Shown: piece after piece, positions 54,102-63,400 of the stretch
Layout of the letters: every line of letters starts with the position of its first letter
How positions within the stretch are numbered: position 1 is the first letter of the stretch
DNA from: Fidelibacterota bacterium
GTDB taxonomy: Bacteria > Fidelibacterota > UBA8477 > JABMPR01
Length of the DNA: 64,000 bases
NCBI GenBank assembly: GCA_021734325.1
Contig: JAIPJF010000013.1
Coordinates: 23,562 to 87,561, forward strand
Reading direction: 5' to 3'
The notes under the pieces: generated by a model
Databases searched by the model: none
What the model was told of the DNA's origin: nothing
Seen by the model: the letters and a program-made list of their open reading frames with translations, nothing else
Made by a program: the position numbers and the translations under genes

Positions 54102-54129
54102 CCAGGCTGGGATTCGAATCCCAGCCTGG
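54102..54129. repeat. 28-base perfect palindrome between mutS2 and dnaG
   Basis: Left arm CCAGGCTGGGATTC and its exact complement; no loop bases. No T run on either strand, so not a classical terminator. The core GGGATTCGAATCCC is identical in form to a tRNA T arm (5-bp stem, TTCGAAT loop). Confidence 0.85.
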
Positions 54130-54210
54130 TACATCCGGCTCAACATGGATTTTAACCCCCAACTACAGTTAGCATTAGCATCCCCAAAGTTTATCTTTTC
54201 ACCACTCATT

Positions 54211-55998
54211 ATGGCGCTCATACCAGAACATATTATTGAACAGGTCCGCGAAGCCAATGATGTCGTTGACGTCATCTCTGACTATGTCCAACTCAAGCGT
54301 TCGGGACGTAACTGGTTTGGGAGATGTCCCTTTCATGATGAGAAAACGCCTTCCTTCAGTGTGAGTTCCGACAAACAGATCTACCATTGTTTTGGCTGCG
54401 GTGCTGGTGGTAACGTGATCAACTTTATCATGGAACATGAAAGGCTGGATTTTCTTTCATCTGTGAAATTGTTGGCTGACCGAGTCAACATAACTATTCC
54501 AATGGATACTCAGGAACCACGCAAGAAAGATGACCGGGCATCCATCTACAATATGCATGAAATTGCCTGCCGGGTCTTCGAGCGTGAATTGAATGCCGTT
54601 TCCGGGAAAACGGCAAAAGATTATCTCCTCAACAGGGGACTCTCTGAAGAGACATTAAAGACATTCCGGGTGGGTTTTGCCCCTGACAAATGGGATACGG
54701 TGACCATAGAGATCATGAAACAGGGTCTTTCTGTGGAGATTCTCAATCGGAGCGGCTTGCTCATGAGCAGGGACAAGGGCGGTTTTTATGACCGTTTTCG
54801 CAACCGGATCATGTTTCCAATTTCGGATATCAACAATAATGTCCAGGCTTTCGGTGGCAGGATCTTTGGGGATGCTGAAGGGGCCAAGTATATGAATAGT
54901 CCGGAAACACCGATCTATCATAAAGGACGAACGCTCTTTGGCTTGAGTCAGAATCGGGATGAGATCAGAAACTCACGCATGGCCATTGTGGTTGAAGGAT
55001 ACATGGATTTGATCCGGCTCTATCAGGAGGGGGTTAAAAATGCTGTGGCAGGAACAGGTACTGCCTTTACCGAGGATCAGGCGGGCTTGATCAAGCGATT
55101 TGCCGATAAGGTCTATGTATGTTATGATGCGGATCCAGCCGGACAGAAAGCGGCTCAGAGTGCAGGATTGGTCCTGCTGGACAAGGGTGTGGATGTCAGT
55201 ATCATCAAATTACCAGAAGGCGAAGATCCTGATAGTTATTTCGATGATCACAGCAAAGCTGAATTTGATAAATTGATACAGACTTCCCTGGATTTCATGA
55301 CATTTGTACTCCGGAACAATCAGGATAAAATGAAAACAGCTGTTTCCAGGACGAACTTTCTGGAAAGCATGGTGGCTGAATTGGCATTAATGAAGAACGA
55401 TATCCTCAAAGGGATGCTGGCCGGCCAATTGGCCGATGAAATGCACGTGCCGGAAGATGCTGTCATGGGTCTGTTGAAAAAACATACCCGCAGGAGCGGT
55501 CAGACTGAACAGAGACCTGCTGGACAGACCCGGCAGAAAAAAGCAGCTGAAATCATATTACGACGGCCTGAGAGCGGATCCGAAAAAGCGGAATTTGAGT
55601 TGTTACGACTCCATTTGAGTAAAGATGAGAGTTTGTTGAATTGGCTGGCTGCAACGATCAGTGATGAAGATATCCATGACATGCATTATGTGGAGATATT
55701 TCAACTTATTCGGGGGCGGTTGCGTAAAGAACTGCCCATCAATCATGCCAGGTTGCTGGATGAGATAGAATCAAGTGAATTGAGTCGATTTATTACCCGC
55801 CTTATCAATGAAGCTCGTCCGGATCTGGAGAGTATTTCGCATGCGAATCAGTGTTTAAAGACGGTCAAAAAGGCTCGTCTGCGTCAGGCAGCCGACGCCT
55901 TACGTGAAGAATTGAAGGATGCTGAGAAAACCGGGGTTGATATAAGTTCACTGATGCAGCAATTAATGAAGCTAAAAGAAGAAGAATCAGGTATATAG
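54211..55998 (+). CDS. dnaG: DNA primase DnaG
   Basis: 595 residues from ATG 54211, where the product begins IPEHIIEQVREANDVVDVISDY like other primases; ATG 54145 would add 22 unrelated residues. Zinc-binding C39-x2-H42, C60-x2-C63 (CPFH, CFGC); catalytic core with EGYMDLI (about 260) and YDADPAGQ (about 305) of the TOPRIM fold; C-terminal helicase-interacting region. It makes RNA primers for replication. No good Shine-Dalgarno is seen at either start. The usual rpoD neighbour is not present. Confidence 0.94.
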   Translation: MALIPEHIIEQVREANDVVDVISDYVQLKRSGRNWFGRCPFHDEKTPSFSVSSDKQIYHCFGCGAGGNVINFIMEHERLDFLSSVKLLADRVNITIPMDTQEPRKKDDRASIYNMHEIACRVFERELNAVSGKTAKDYLLNRGLSEETLKTFRVGFAPDKWDTVTIEIMKQGLSVEILNRSGLLMSRDKGGFYDRFRNRIMFPISDINNNVQAFGGRIFGDAEGAKYMNSPETPIYHKGRTLFGLSQNRDEIRNSRMAIVVEGYMDLIRLYQEGVKNAVAGTGTAFTEDQAGLIKRFADKVYVCYDADPAGQKAAQSAGLVLLDKGVDVSIIKLPEGEDPDSYFDDHSKAEFDKLIQTSLDFMTFVLRNNQDKMKTAVSRTNFLESMVAELALMKNDILKGMLAGQLADEMHVPEDAVMGLLKKHTRRSGQTEQRPAGQTRQKKAAEIILRRPESGSEKAEFELLRLHLSKDESLLNWLAATISDEDIHDMHYVEIFQLIRGRLRKELPINHARLLDEIESSELSRFITRLINEARPDLESISHANQCLKTVKKARLRQAADALREELKDAEKTGVDISSLMQQLMKLKEEESGI

Positions 55999-56090
55999 CC
56001 TGGCTGCAAAAAGTTTGGAAAAAGTGATTACCGTTCTTGACTCGCTTTTAGTTTTAGCCTAAAATATCATTGGAAAAATGACAGCGAGGA

Positions 56091-56121
56091 GTCCCTTATT
56101 CGGCAGAACAAGGGACTTTTT
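56091..56121 (+). terminator. terminator after dnaG
   Basis: GTCCCTTaTTC / GAAcAAGGGAC with a 4-base loop, followed by five T; one mismatch in the stem. About 90 bases after the dnaG stop. Confidence 0.88.
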
Positions 56122-56253
56122 GTATTATAGGACTGTTTATGTCACAATTGAAATCTGTCAGCCCGTACAGAGAACCATTTTTCTGAAATTCAATGAATGA
56201 TTAAGTCGTCATACAATCTCTTTGGAAGTGGATTGGGCCCCGACTATTTTAAT

Positions 56254-56280
56254 CCGCCTACGCTCGTTGAGCTTCGGCGG
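56254..56280 (+). repeat. REP-like palindromic element, copy A
   Basis: Outer stem CCGCC/GGCGG, inner stem GCTC/GAGC, loop GTT, with TAC on the left and TTC on the right forming an internal loop. Followed by ACAAGC. Same design as copies B and C. Confidence 0.8.
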
Positions 56281-56368
56281 ACAAGCCCGCCATTTTGAGC
56301 TTAATAGGAGATTTAGGTAGGGAATTGTAAACTTGTAATTTATAATTCGTAATTAGTAGAGGGGCCCA

Positions 56369-56395
56369 CCCATCTACGCCGTTGGCTTCGATGGG
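56369..56395 (+). repeat. REP-like palindromic element, copy B
   Basis: Outer stem CCCATC/GATGGG, TAC and TTC internal loop, inner stem GCC/GGC, loop GTT. Outer bases differ from copy A but still pair, so the structure is conserved rather than the sequence. Followed by CAAG. Confidence 0.8.
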
Positions 56396-56405
56396 CAAGT
56401 AGCTT

Positions 56406-56429
56406 CCGCCTACGCCAAGGCTACGGCGG
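56406..56429 (+). repeat. REP-like palindromic element, copy C
   Basis: Outer stem CCGCC/GGCGG, TAC on both sides as internal loop, inner stem GCC/GGC, loop AA. Followed by GACAGGC. Confidence 0.8.
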
Positions 56430-56475
56430 GACAGGCAATGGGTAAGATTGCCGGGGTTCTGAAAAGTTGATAATA

Positions 56476-56549
56476 GGGCCCATAGCTCAATTGGTTAGAG
56501 CGCCGGACTCATAATCCGTCGGTTCGGGGTTCAAGTCCCTGTGGGCCCA
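56476..56549 (+). tRNA. tRNA with anticodon CAT (Ile2 or elongator Met)
   Basis: Acceptor GGGCCCA/TGGGCCC, discriminator A at 56549, D arm GCTC/GAGC, anticodon loop CTCATAA with CAT at 56510-56512, T arm CGGGG-TTCAAGT-CCCTG. The G1:C72 start shows it is not the initiator. The form and the C27-T43 mismatch resemble tRNA-Ile2, in which C34 becomes lysidine, but elongator Met cannot be ruled out. CCA not encoded (ACAA). Confidence 0.93.
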
Positions 56550-56550
56550 C

Positions 56551-56585
56551 AAACACAGACCCGCCTTTTGGCGGGTTTTGTGTTT
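56551..56585 (+). terminator. terminator of the tRNA gene
   Basis: ACCCGCC/GGCGGGT with TTTT loop, extended by AAACACA/TGTGTTT; starts one base after the tRNA. Runs of T in the right arm. Confidence 0.9.
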
Positions 56586-56617
56586 GTATTGGACCCACTC
56601 GCCTTGAATCCCGAACA

Positions 56618-56677
56618 GGGGTTCAGTCCCTGCCTGCCTTGGCGAAGTCCGAGAGGACGTAGACAGGTGGGCCCACA
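56618..56677 (+). pseudogene. partial tRNA copy (3' end) interrupted by a 35-base palindromic element
   Basis: GGGGTTCA-GTCCCTG (56618-56632) and TGGGCCCACA (56668-56677) match the T arm and acceptor of the tRNA at 56476 with one deleted A. Between them lies 56633-56667, a 35-base palindrome with ends CCTGCCT and AGACAGG, a core GTCC/GGAC stem and the TAC/TTC internal loop of REP copies A-C in reverse orientation. Confidence 0.75.
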
Positions 56678-56713
56678 AAAGAAAAGTCGCCATCCGGCGG
56701 CTTTTTCTTTTGT
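56675..56713. terminator. second terminator-like hairpin after the tRNA copy
   Basis: ACAAAAGAAAAG pairs with CTTTTTCTTTTGT (one extra T) around CGCC/GGCG. It follows the broken tRNA copy exactly as the real terminator follows the intact tRNA. Confidence 0.8.
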
Positions 56714-56790
56714 ATGGGTGCCCCAGACTTTCACCCCGAAGGGGTTCACTCGGAAGCATCAACCAGTGGCTGATGATGGAGAGAGACGAC

Positions 56791-56824
56791 CCCGCCGATG
56801 GAGGGGGAAGCCAACTTCCCGTGG
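56791..56824 (+). repeat. diverged repeat R1, copy 1
   Basis: Starts CCCGCCGATGG and ends CCAACTTCCCGTGG. Copy 2 is at 60059-60091; the two differ at several positions and by a one-base indel. Confidence 0.6.
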
Positions 56825-56876
56825 TATCGATCGCAGTTCCAAAATTTCAAATCAGTTCAACTGACATTGCATCCCG

Positions 56877-56899
56877 AAGGCTGAGCTTGTCGAAGCCTT
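56877..56899. repeat. short hairpin repeat (AAGGCT/AGCCTT)
   Basis: AAGGCT and AGCCTT around an 11-base loop with GAGCTTGTCGA, a form of dispersed intergenic repeat. Single copy in this window. Confidence 0.5.
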
Positions 56900-57375
56900 G
56901 ATGTAGATTGGCCCCAATCTGGCTCTGGGTCGTCTGGGTTGAGCCTCTACAGCTGTATCTACTTTGAACTCAAAGAGGGCAATTTCTTACAAGACTAAAC
57001 GCGATCCCAGGCACCCCGCAGGGTCATTTAGCTCAGTAAAAACTGACGTGAGAATTGAAGGTCATGTAGAATTGATATGGTTGTCATATCCTTATGAGTA
57101 ATATTCAATACATATCTCATTGATCACCCAAAGGCAAAAAGAGGCTAACAATAATAATATCAACATACACTCGTGGGTGTCACTAAGCTTGGCATCGGGC
57201 TTGTTATATATGAGTGTATGACATTCATTCTAAACTCGCCCATCGAGCCGACCGAGGTGTTCATTTGACGAGTTGGACTTTCTCACAGGGGATATATGGA
57301 TCGTACAATTGCGAAATCTAAATGGAAAAAAATACCGGCCAAACGCGCCAGTCTCAATCGATTAGGGGGCTTCTT
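56900..57375. other. non-coding region upstream of the orphan permease
   Basis: No gene seen over 470 bases; scattered short inverted repeats (for example around 57168-57180, ACAC/GTGT). The permease promoter must lie here. A loose sigma-54-like match at about 57190-57205 lacks the final GC and was not called. Confidence 0.5.
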
Positions 57376-59805
57376 ATGTGGTTAAGCTATATTAAAGTGG
57401 CGTATAGATCATTGATCAAACAACGTCTTTATGCATTCATAAATATTATTGGGCTGGCAATTGGAGTCGCAACTTGCATTCTCATTCTCATGTTCGTCGA
57501 CTATGAGCGGAGCTATGATAGCTTTCATCCAAATGCCGAACAAATCTATCGCTTTAACGTGGATGGCAAATTGGGTGACAATGTATTTCGACATGCCAAT
57601 TCATGCGCTCCAGCTGGTCCTACCTTGCTTATGGAATATCCCGAGGTTGTCAATTACGTCCGAATCAGAAATGTGGGAGCTCCTGTGCTCCGCTATGAGG
57701 ATAAAGTTTTTTCAGAGGAAAGATGGTGGCATGCTGATTCAAGCATTTTTGAGATATTTAACATTCCCATGGTCATGGGTGATCCGGGCACAGCCCTGAC
57801 GGAGCCTTTTTCAGTCGTGATAACAGAGCGCATGGCTAAAAAATATTTTGGCGATGCAAATCCAATGGGTAAAACCCTTGACTCTGATAATCGATCGGAT
57901 TGGATAGTGACTGGTGTGGTAAAAGAGATGCCCCACAACTCTCACTGGCATTTTGATTTTCTGACATCCATGGTAACCTATAGTGATTCTCGCAGAACTG
58001 AGTGGACGGCCAATAATTATATCACCTATCTTCAGTTGGAAAAAGGAGCTGATGCAAAAGCTTTTGAAGCTAAATTTCTTGAAATCGCGCAGAAGTATGC
58101 CGGTCCAGAGATTCAGCAATACCTTGGTATTTCCTTCGATCAATATATGGAGCGGGGAGATGCATATACCTTTTTCTTGACCCCCCTTAGAGATATTCAT
58201 CTTTCCTCACACTTAGATAGAGAAATCGAAGTCAATGGGGATGGCCGGGCTGTATCGGTTTTTATGTACATTGCTATATTCATTCTTCTATTGGCATGTA
58301 TTAATTACATGAATCTCTCCACAGCCAGATCAATGAGCCGAGCACGTGAAATTGGGATCAGAAAAACTTTGGGTGGAAACCGTGGGCAAATTATCATTCA
58401 GTTTCTTGCAGAATCGATTTTTGTAACCTTTTTTGCATTTATTCTCGCCTTGTTGCTGGTTCAAACCATATCGCCATGGTTCTCACAGTTGATTGACACA
58501 CCGCTATCACTCAAGCTGGGGGATATCCCCTTTATTTTATTATGGGCCATCCCCGTTGGTCTACTCACCGGGAGCTACCCTGCTTTTCTATTGTCATCAT
58601 TCAACCCCTTACAGGTTCTCAAGGGCAACAAATCCGCAAGGGGCGGTGCGAAATGGCTAAGAAATGGGTTGGTAATATTTCAGTTCTCTGTCTCAGTAAC
58701 GCTGCTCATTTCCACCATGATTATTCATAGCCAATTGAATTACTTGCAGACCAAGGATTTGGGCTTGAATCCTGATAACCTGCTCCTTATCAAAAAGACG
58801 GATGACATTGGTCGAACCATTCAGGGGTTCAAGACAAGTTTACTTGATGATCCTGGTACGTTCCTGGTGAGCAACAGCACGGCAATTCCTGGTGGTGATG
58901 ATGGAGTGGGCTCCAATGCATTGACCATGATAGTGAATGACCTTGAAGAAACCCGCCTGTTGGCCAACTTGTGGGTGGATTATGACTTTGCGGCTGTCTA
59001 TGAGTTGACCTTGACTGAAGGACGTTTTTTCTCACGAGAGCGGGGAACAGATACCAATACAGTTATTCTGAATCAAGCCGCAGTGAAGGCTTTCGGACTT
59101 GAAGAACCTTTAGGGATGGATCTGATAACTTATTTTCGAGATTCACGACCTAGATTCAAGATCATTGGTGTCATCGAAGACTACCATTTTGAATCTCCCC
59201 AAAAAGAAATACTACCTCTAGCAATCTTCCTGCTGGGTGATGGACATGCGCGATTCATACCAAACTGGGGCAAATTTGTGACCCTTAAATATGACCCTGC
59301 TCGACTGGATGAAACGATGGCTCACATTGAATCAACATGGAAGCAATTTGCTGGTGACCAGGCATTGGAGTATGAGCATTTCGATACATTTTATGCCCAA
59401 TTATACCATAACGAAAAACAGTCTGCAGAGATTGTGCTCCTGTTTGCCGGGTTGGCAATATTTATCGCCTGTCTTGGCCTGCTGGGCCTGGCTTCTTTTA
59501 ACGCGGAGAGGCGTACCAAGGAAATCGGCATACGAAAGGTATTGGGAGCCTCGGTAAGTAGTGTGTTGATATTGCTTGCCAAGGATACGCTCAAGCTGAT
59601 GCTCATCGCCTTGGTGGTGGCTATTCCCGTAGCCTACTATGCCATGAGCGAATGGTTAAGGAACTATGCTTATCGAATTGATATCAGTGTCATGGTTTTT
59701 ATAGGCGCTTCAGTGATTGCCATCCTGGTGGCTGTGATCACCGTTGTCTGGCAATCTTATCAGGTAGCTGCGGCAAACCCGGTGAAATCTATACGATACG
59801 AATAA
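57376..59805 (+). CDS. ABC transporter permease, MacB/FtsX type, without adjacent ATPase
   Basis: 809 residues from ATG 57376, six bases after AGGGGG; TTG or ATG 57322 would add 18 residues without a ribosome site. Structure: one N-terminal helix (AFINIIGLAIGVATCILILMF), a large periplasmic MacB-PCD domain, FtsX helices (MYIAIFILLLACINYMNLSTARSMSRAREIGIRKTLGG, about 290-360), a second periplasmic domain and again FtsX (TKEIGIRKVLGASVSSVLILLAKDTL, near residue 720). This two-unit form is common in FCB bacteria and works with a separate LolD/MacB ATPase, but none is near. The gene lies alone between two repeat islands. Confidence 0.9.
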   Translation: MWLSYIKVAYRSLIKQRLYAFINIIGLAIGVATCILILMFVDYERSYDSFHPNAEQIYRFNVDGKLGDNVFRHANSCAPAGPTLLMEYPEVVNYVRIRNVGAPVLRYEDKVFSEERWWHADSSIFEIFNIPMVMGDPGTALTEPFSVVITERMAKKYFGDANPMGKTLDSDNRSDWIVTGVVKEMPHNSHWHFDFLTSMVTYSDSRRTEWTANNYITYLQLEKGADAKAFEAKFLEIAQKYAGPEIQQYLGISFDQYMERGDAYTFFLTPLRDIHLSSHLDREIEVNGDGRAVSVFMYIAIFILLLACINYMNLSTARSMSRAREIGIRKTLGGNRGQIIIQFLAESIFVTFFAFILALLLVQTISPWFSQLIDTPLSLKLGDIPFILLWAIPVGLLTGSYPAFLLSSFNPLQVLKGNKSARGGAKWLRNGLVIFQFSVSVTLLISTMIIHSQLNYLQTKDLGLNPDNLLLIKKTDDIGRTIQGFKTSLLDDPGTFLVSNSTAIPGGDDGVGSNALTMIVNDLEETRLLANLWVDYDFAAVYELTLTEGRFFSRERGTDTNTVILNQAAVKAFGLEEPLGMDLITYFRDSRPRFKIIGVIEDYHFESPQKEILPLAIFLLGDGHARFIPNWGKFVTLKYDPARLDETMAHIESTWKQFAGDQALEYEHFDTFYAQLYHNEKQSAEIVLLFAGLAIFIACLGLLGLASFNAERRTKEIGIRKVLGASVSSVLILLAKDTLKLMLIALVVAIPVAYYAMSEWLRNYAYRIDISVMVFIGASVIAILVAVITVVWQSYQVAAANPVKSIRYE

Positions 59806-60001
59806 GACTCAGCCAGAAGGAACCCTGCAGAATCTCTTCCTCATTCAAGTAGTGCGGTGGGTATTCCCCCTTGGTCTAATGTCCATAATTATTGACAGAC
59901 CACCTGTTCAGGCATGTATTTCGTTTAACTTGTTGCCGGTGCGCATAGCCAAGTTGTGAAGATGTTATATTTCTAGTAATCTAAAACCTTCAAACAAATC
60001 A

Positions 60002-60028
60002 AAGAGCCCGTGCAATTCGAAGGCTCTT
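60002..60028. terminator. hairpin downstream of the permease
   Basis: AAGAGCC / GGCTCTT with a 13-base loop, followed by ATT. About 200 bases after the permease stop; a possible weak terminator. Confidence 0.5.
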
Positions 60029-60058
60029 ATTAGCAAGGACACTTTCCAGTCACAGTAT

Positions 60059-60091
60059 CCCGCCGATGGCAGGAAAGTCAACTCCCTGTGG
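60059..60091 (+). repeat. diverged repeat R1, copy 2
   Basis: Starts CCCGCCGATGG and ends CAACTCCCTGTGG. It corresponds to 56791-56824 on the other side of the permease. Confidence 0.6.
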
Positions 60092-60099
60092 GCTAAAAC

Positions 60100-60122
60100 G
60101 AAGCCACCTTCACGGAGGCTTC
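60100..60122. terminator. terminator-like hairpin in the repeat island
   Basis: GAAGCC-a-CC / GG-a-GGCTTC around TTCAC. Lies just after repeat R1 copy 2, like the hairpins that follow the tRNA copies near 56600. Confidence 0.55.
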
Positions 60123-60130
60123 TTGATTTC

Positions 60131-60210
60131 AGAATATCGAACAAGGAACACCGACTGAAGAAGTAGGTTACTTCTGCATTCAGAATTCGTTAATCGATAT
60201 TCGTTATTCA
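60131..60210. repeat. nested palindromic (MITE-like) repeat
   Basis: GAATATCG (60132-60139) and CGATATTC (60195-60202) flank an inner AGAAGTA-gg-(T)TACTTCT and TGAA/TTCA pairs, so the whole ~70 bases can fold as one hairpin. No ORF. Probably a non-autonomous element. Confidence 0.6.
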
Positions 60211-60417
60211 AAGAGGGACTCATCCTCTGGGAAGGACCTGCAGCCGTTTCTTGAGGAAATTGTAGTCGGAAGTCATCTTTTCCATCGTACTCAGCTTGCC
60301 TAATTATAAAACACTGATATATTCATATGACAAAAAGTATCATGAACTTGTCTGGAAATATTTAACGTTTATATTTAAAACTAATTATTTATAAAACTGG
60401 GAGAAAGGGGTTCCACT

Positions 60418-63400
60418 GTGAAGAGTAATATGCTAATCATTTTCGGTCTTCTGTTCGTTAGTGTCTTGGTGGGGCATGCAGAGAACTATACGACTGAATT
60501 CTTCAGTGAATTTAATGATCTGACCGGATGGACAAACACGGATCCGGAGGAATTCTACCTGCTTGATAGTACGCTCTACTTTGCTGCCAGAAAAGGGGAT
60601 GTACAGCATCTTTACTACCCAATTTCCATATTGGGTGAGGATTTTAGAATTCGAGCCAGATTCAAGATGACCGGGAATAGTGCCAACTGCTTTGTGAACA
60701 TCGGCCTGGCCAGGGAAGTGTATGACATTCATGACAGCAATTCACTCTTCGATAACAGCATTTTCATTTGTCCTTCCTATACGGCAGGCAGTAACTATGG
60801 AGAATATCACATATCAGGATTTCACCGGGATGCTGGTGGTAGCAACCATTCCATATCCGAAGGCGGCGATTGGCTGACCGGCTATGACGGCTTCAAGAAT
60901 CTCTCAACAGATACCTGGTACATTGGCGAGATTATAGTGAGTGATACTGTATGGACGCTCACACTGTATGATGATGCATTAAACATGTTATATCAAGCAA
61001 ACAACTTCTGTCCAAATTTAGCTAAAGAGTTTAATTACGTATATATCGGAAATCCTACCGATTATAATTTCGAATACCTTTATGGCGAGCTTGATTGGGT
61101 ACATGTTGAAGTAGCTGAACCAGGCTCAGGACTGGTAGCTTACTACCCTTTCAATGGGAATGCCAATGATGAGAGTGGGAATGGAAATGATGGTGTTGAA
61201 TATGGAGCAACTCTTACGAACGATAGGTTTGGGGCTGAGAACAGTGCATATTCATTAAATGGTTTGGATAATTTTATTGAACTTCCTGCAACTTGCCTGA
61301 ATAATATCAATAATGGAACAGTTACGGTATGGGTGAATACCGCAGATATTTCTAACCAGCAAAAAATACTTTGGAAAGGCTGGCCAGAGCATGGGGCGAG
61401 TGATTATGTGTTAGCTATAGATAATGGCGACCACACTATTCCAGGAGCTATTGGTGTTTGGACGTTAGACAGCGAAGGTCCCTGGGACTATGTTGGCTGG
61501 TCGCAAAACCCCGTACAAATGAACCACTGGCATTTCATTACTCATACTTGGGATGGTTCTGCACATAAGATATACATTGATGGCCACCTGACAGATGAAT
61601 TCATGAGCACGAGAATTTTAAGAGCGAATTTATTGGAACCAGTCATAGTTGGAGGACTTTCATCAACGGGTTCGAGCCCTCCCGATATGCACTTCTTCAA
61701 TGGCAAGGTTGATGATATCCGAGTCTACGATATCGCTTTACAAGGAGCGGAAATTGATTCGCTCTTTCACCTCGGTGGCTGGCCAATTCCAGAGCAAATG
61801 CCAGTCCTGGCCCAGGATGACAAAGAAGGCACGCGCCTGGTCATCCCCTCTGGACAAGAGACCCTGGAGACCAGCTTTACCCTGAAGAATATTGGAGACA
61901 TACCCGCAGATTTTACCCTGGAGATGGTAAGCTCGGATTCCACCTGGATCCTCTATGCAGACGAGCCCGATGTAACCGTCACCTTTGACGGCAATATCTG
62001 GAAGATGCGTCCCGATGGCTCGCAAAAAACTCAACTCACCTTCGAGACCAAAGACCGGGACCCGGTGTGGTCACCAGATGGTACCAGGATCGCTTTCTAC
62101 TCCTTTCGAGGCGAGGCTGCCAATCCCGATATCTGGATCATGAATTCAGATGGCACAGGTCTTACAAACCTGACAAATGATGCCGGTGTTTTTGATGCCG
62201 AACCCGATTGGTCACCAGATGGTCAATGGTTATTCTACCGATCTACCCGCGATAATCCAAGTGGTGATATCTATAAAATAAACATCGACACCAGGGAAAT
62301 TATAAGACTGACAGAAGATGTTGACAGCCAGGGGAGACCCAAGGTTTCACCAGATGGGCGGCAATTTGCCTGCTTCACCAAGACCTGGGGTCAAAGAGCT
62401 GATATTCGCGTCTATTCGATTGCTGATGGGAGTTACAAGGAGTTTGGTGGTCCCAGCGACGACTATCAGGTAGACTGGATGCCTGATGGCAAGCGCGTTA
62501 TCTGGTCCCTGAGAAATGAAAATGGGATTCTGGATCTTGTGAGCGCCAGACCTGATGGAAGTGATCTGCGTTTGGAACTCAGCACGGAATTTAATAAGTA
62601 CTATCCCAGAATGTCACCTGACGGTCACTATATCGCCTTTCCTGCCTCCGTGAATACCGCCGGTGGCGGCGATGAGATCATGATCCACAATCGTGCTTTC
62701 CACGGCATACGTACCATTACCGGGAATACGATCCCAAATTCAGAATGGGGACCGGATTGGTCAGGATGCCTGAGTTCGCCCGAATGGGTCATGATCAATC
62801 AGACGGGTGGACAGCTGGAGCCGGGAGCAGAACAGACCGTGAATGTGACCCTGGATGTGTCCATGCTGCCTCCAGGAGACCACACGGCCAGCGTGATCGC
62901 CAGGGATGTGGCCAGGGGACAACTTTTAGCTGTCTGTCCCATCAATATCAGAATCAGTGATGATCTCAGACCACAGATCCTGGCAGTCATGGATGTTCCA
63001 GAGGACCAGGGAAACTGGGTGGAAGTCCAGTGGCAGGCAAGTGCTCTGGATGGAGCTGGAGAAATAACCCAGTACGGTATCTGGGAACGCAATCTCTTTG
63101 GGGAGTGGGTTGTTCTGGGGTCAAGTCCGGCTATCCAGAGATTCAGGTATAAATATTTGGCTCGTACCTACATGAATTCAAGCGTAATGATAGATTATTA
63201 TAATGAATTCAGGGTAATTGCCCATACATCTGATGCAGAGAGGTACTTTACATCGGAATCGGGATTTGGAACTTCCTGGGATAATCTGGTACCAGCGGCG
63301 CCAACATCCCTGGCTGCCTGGGAGAACAACGATCAGATCTATCTACAGTGGGATGCATCGATCGATGAGGATTTTAACTTCTTCAGAGTGTATAGAAGCC

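Noticed and set aside
56487..56864. Open frames on both strands across the CAT tRNA and its copy
   Set aside because: They read through a tRNA, two hairpins and repeats with no ribosome-binding site; not coding.
57189..57206. Second sigma-54-like site
   Set aside because: TTGGCATCGGGCTTGTT lacks the GC at -12, so it does not meet the consensus.
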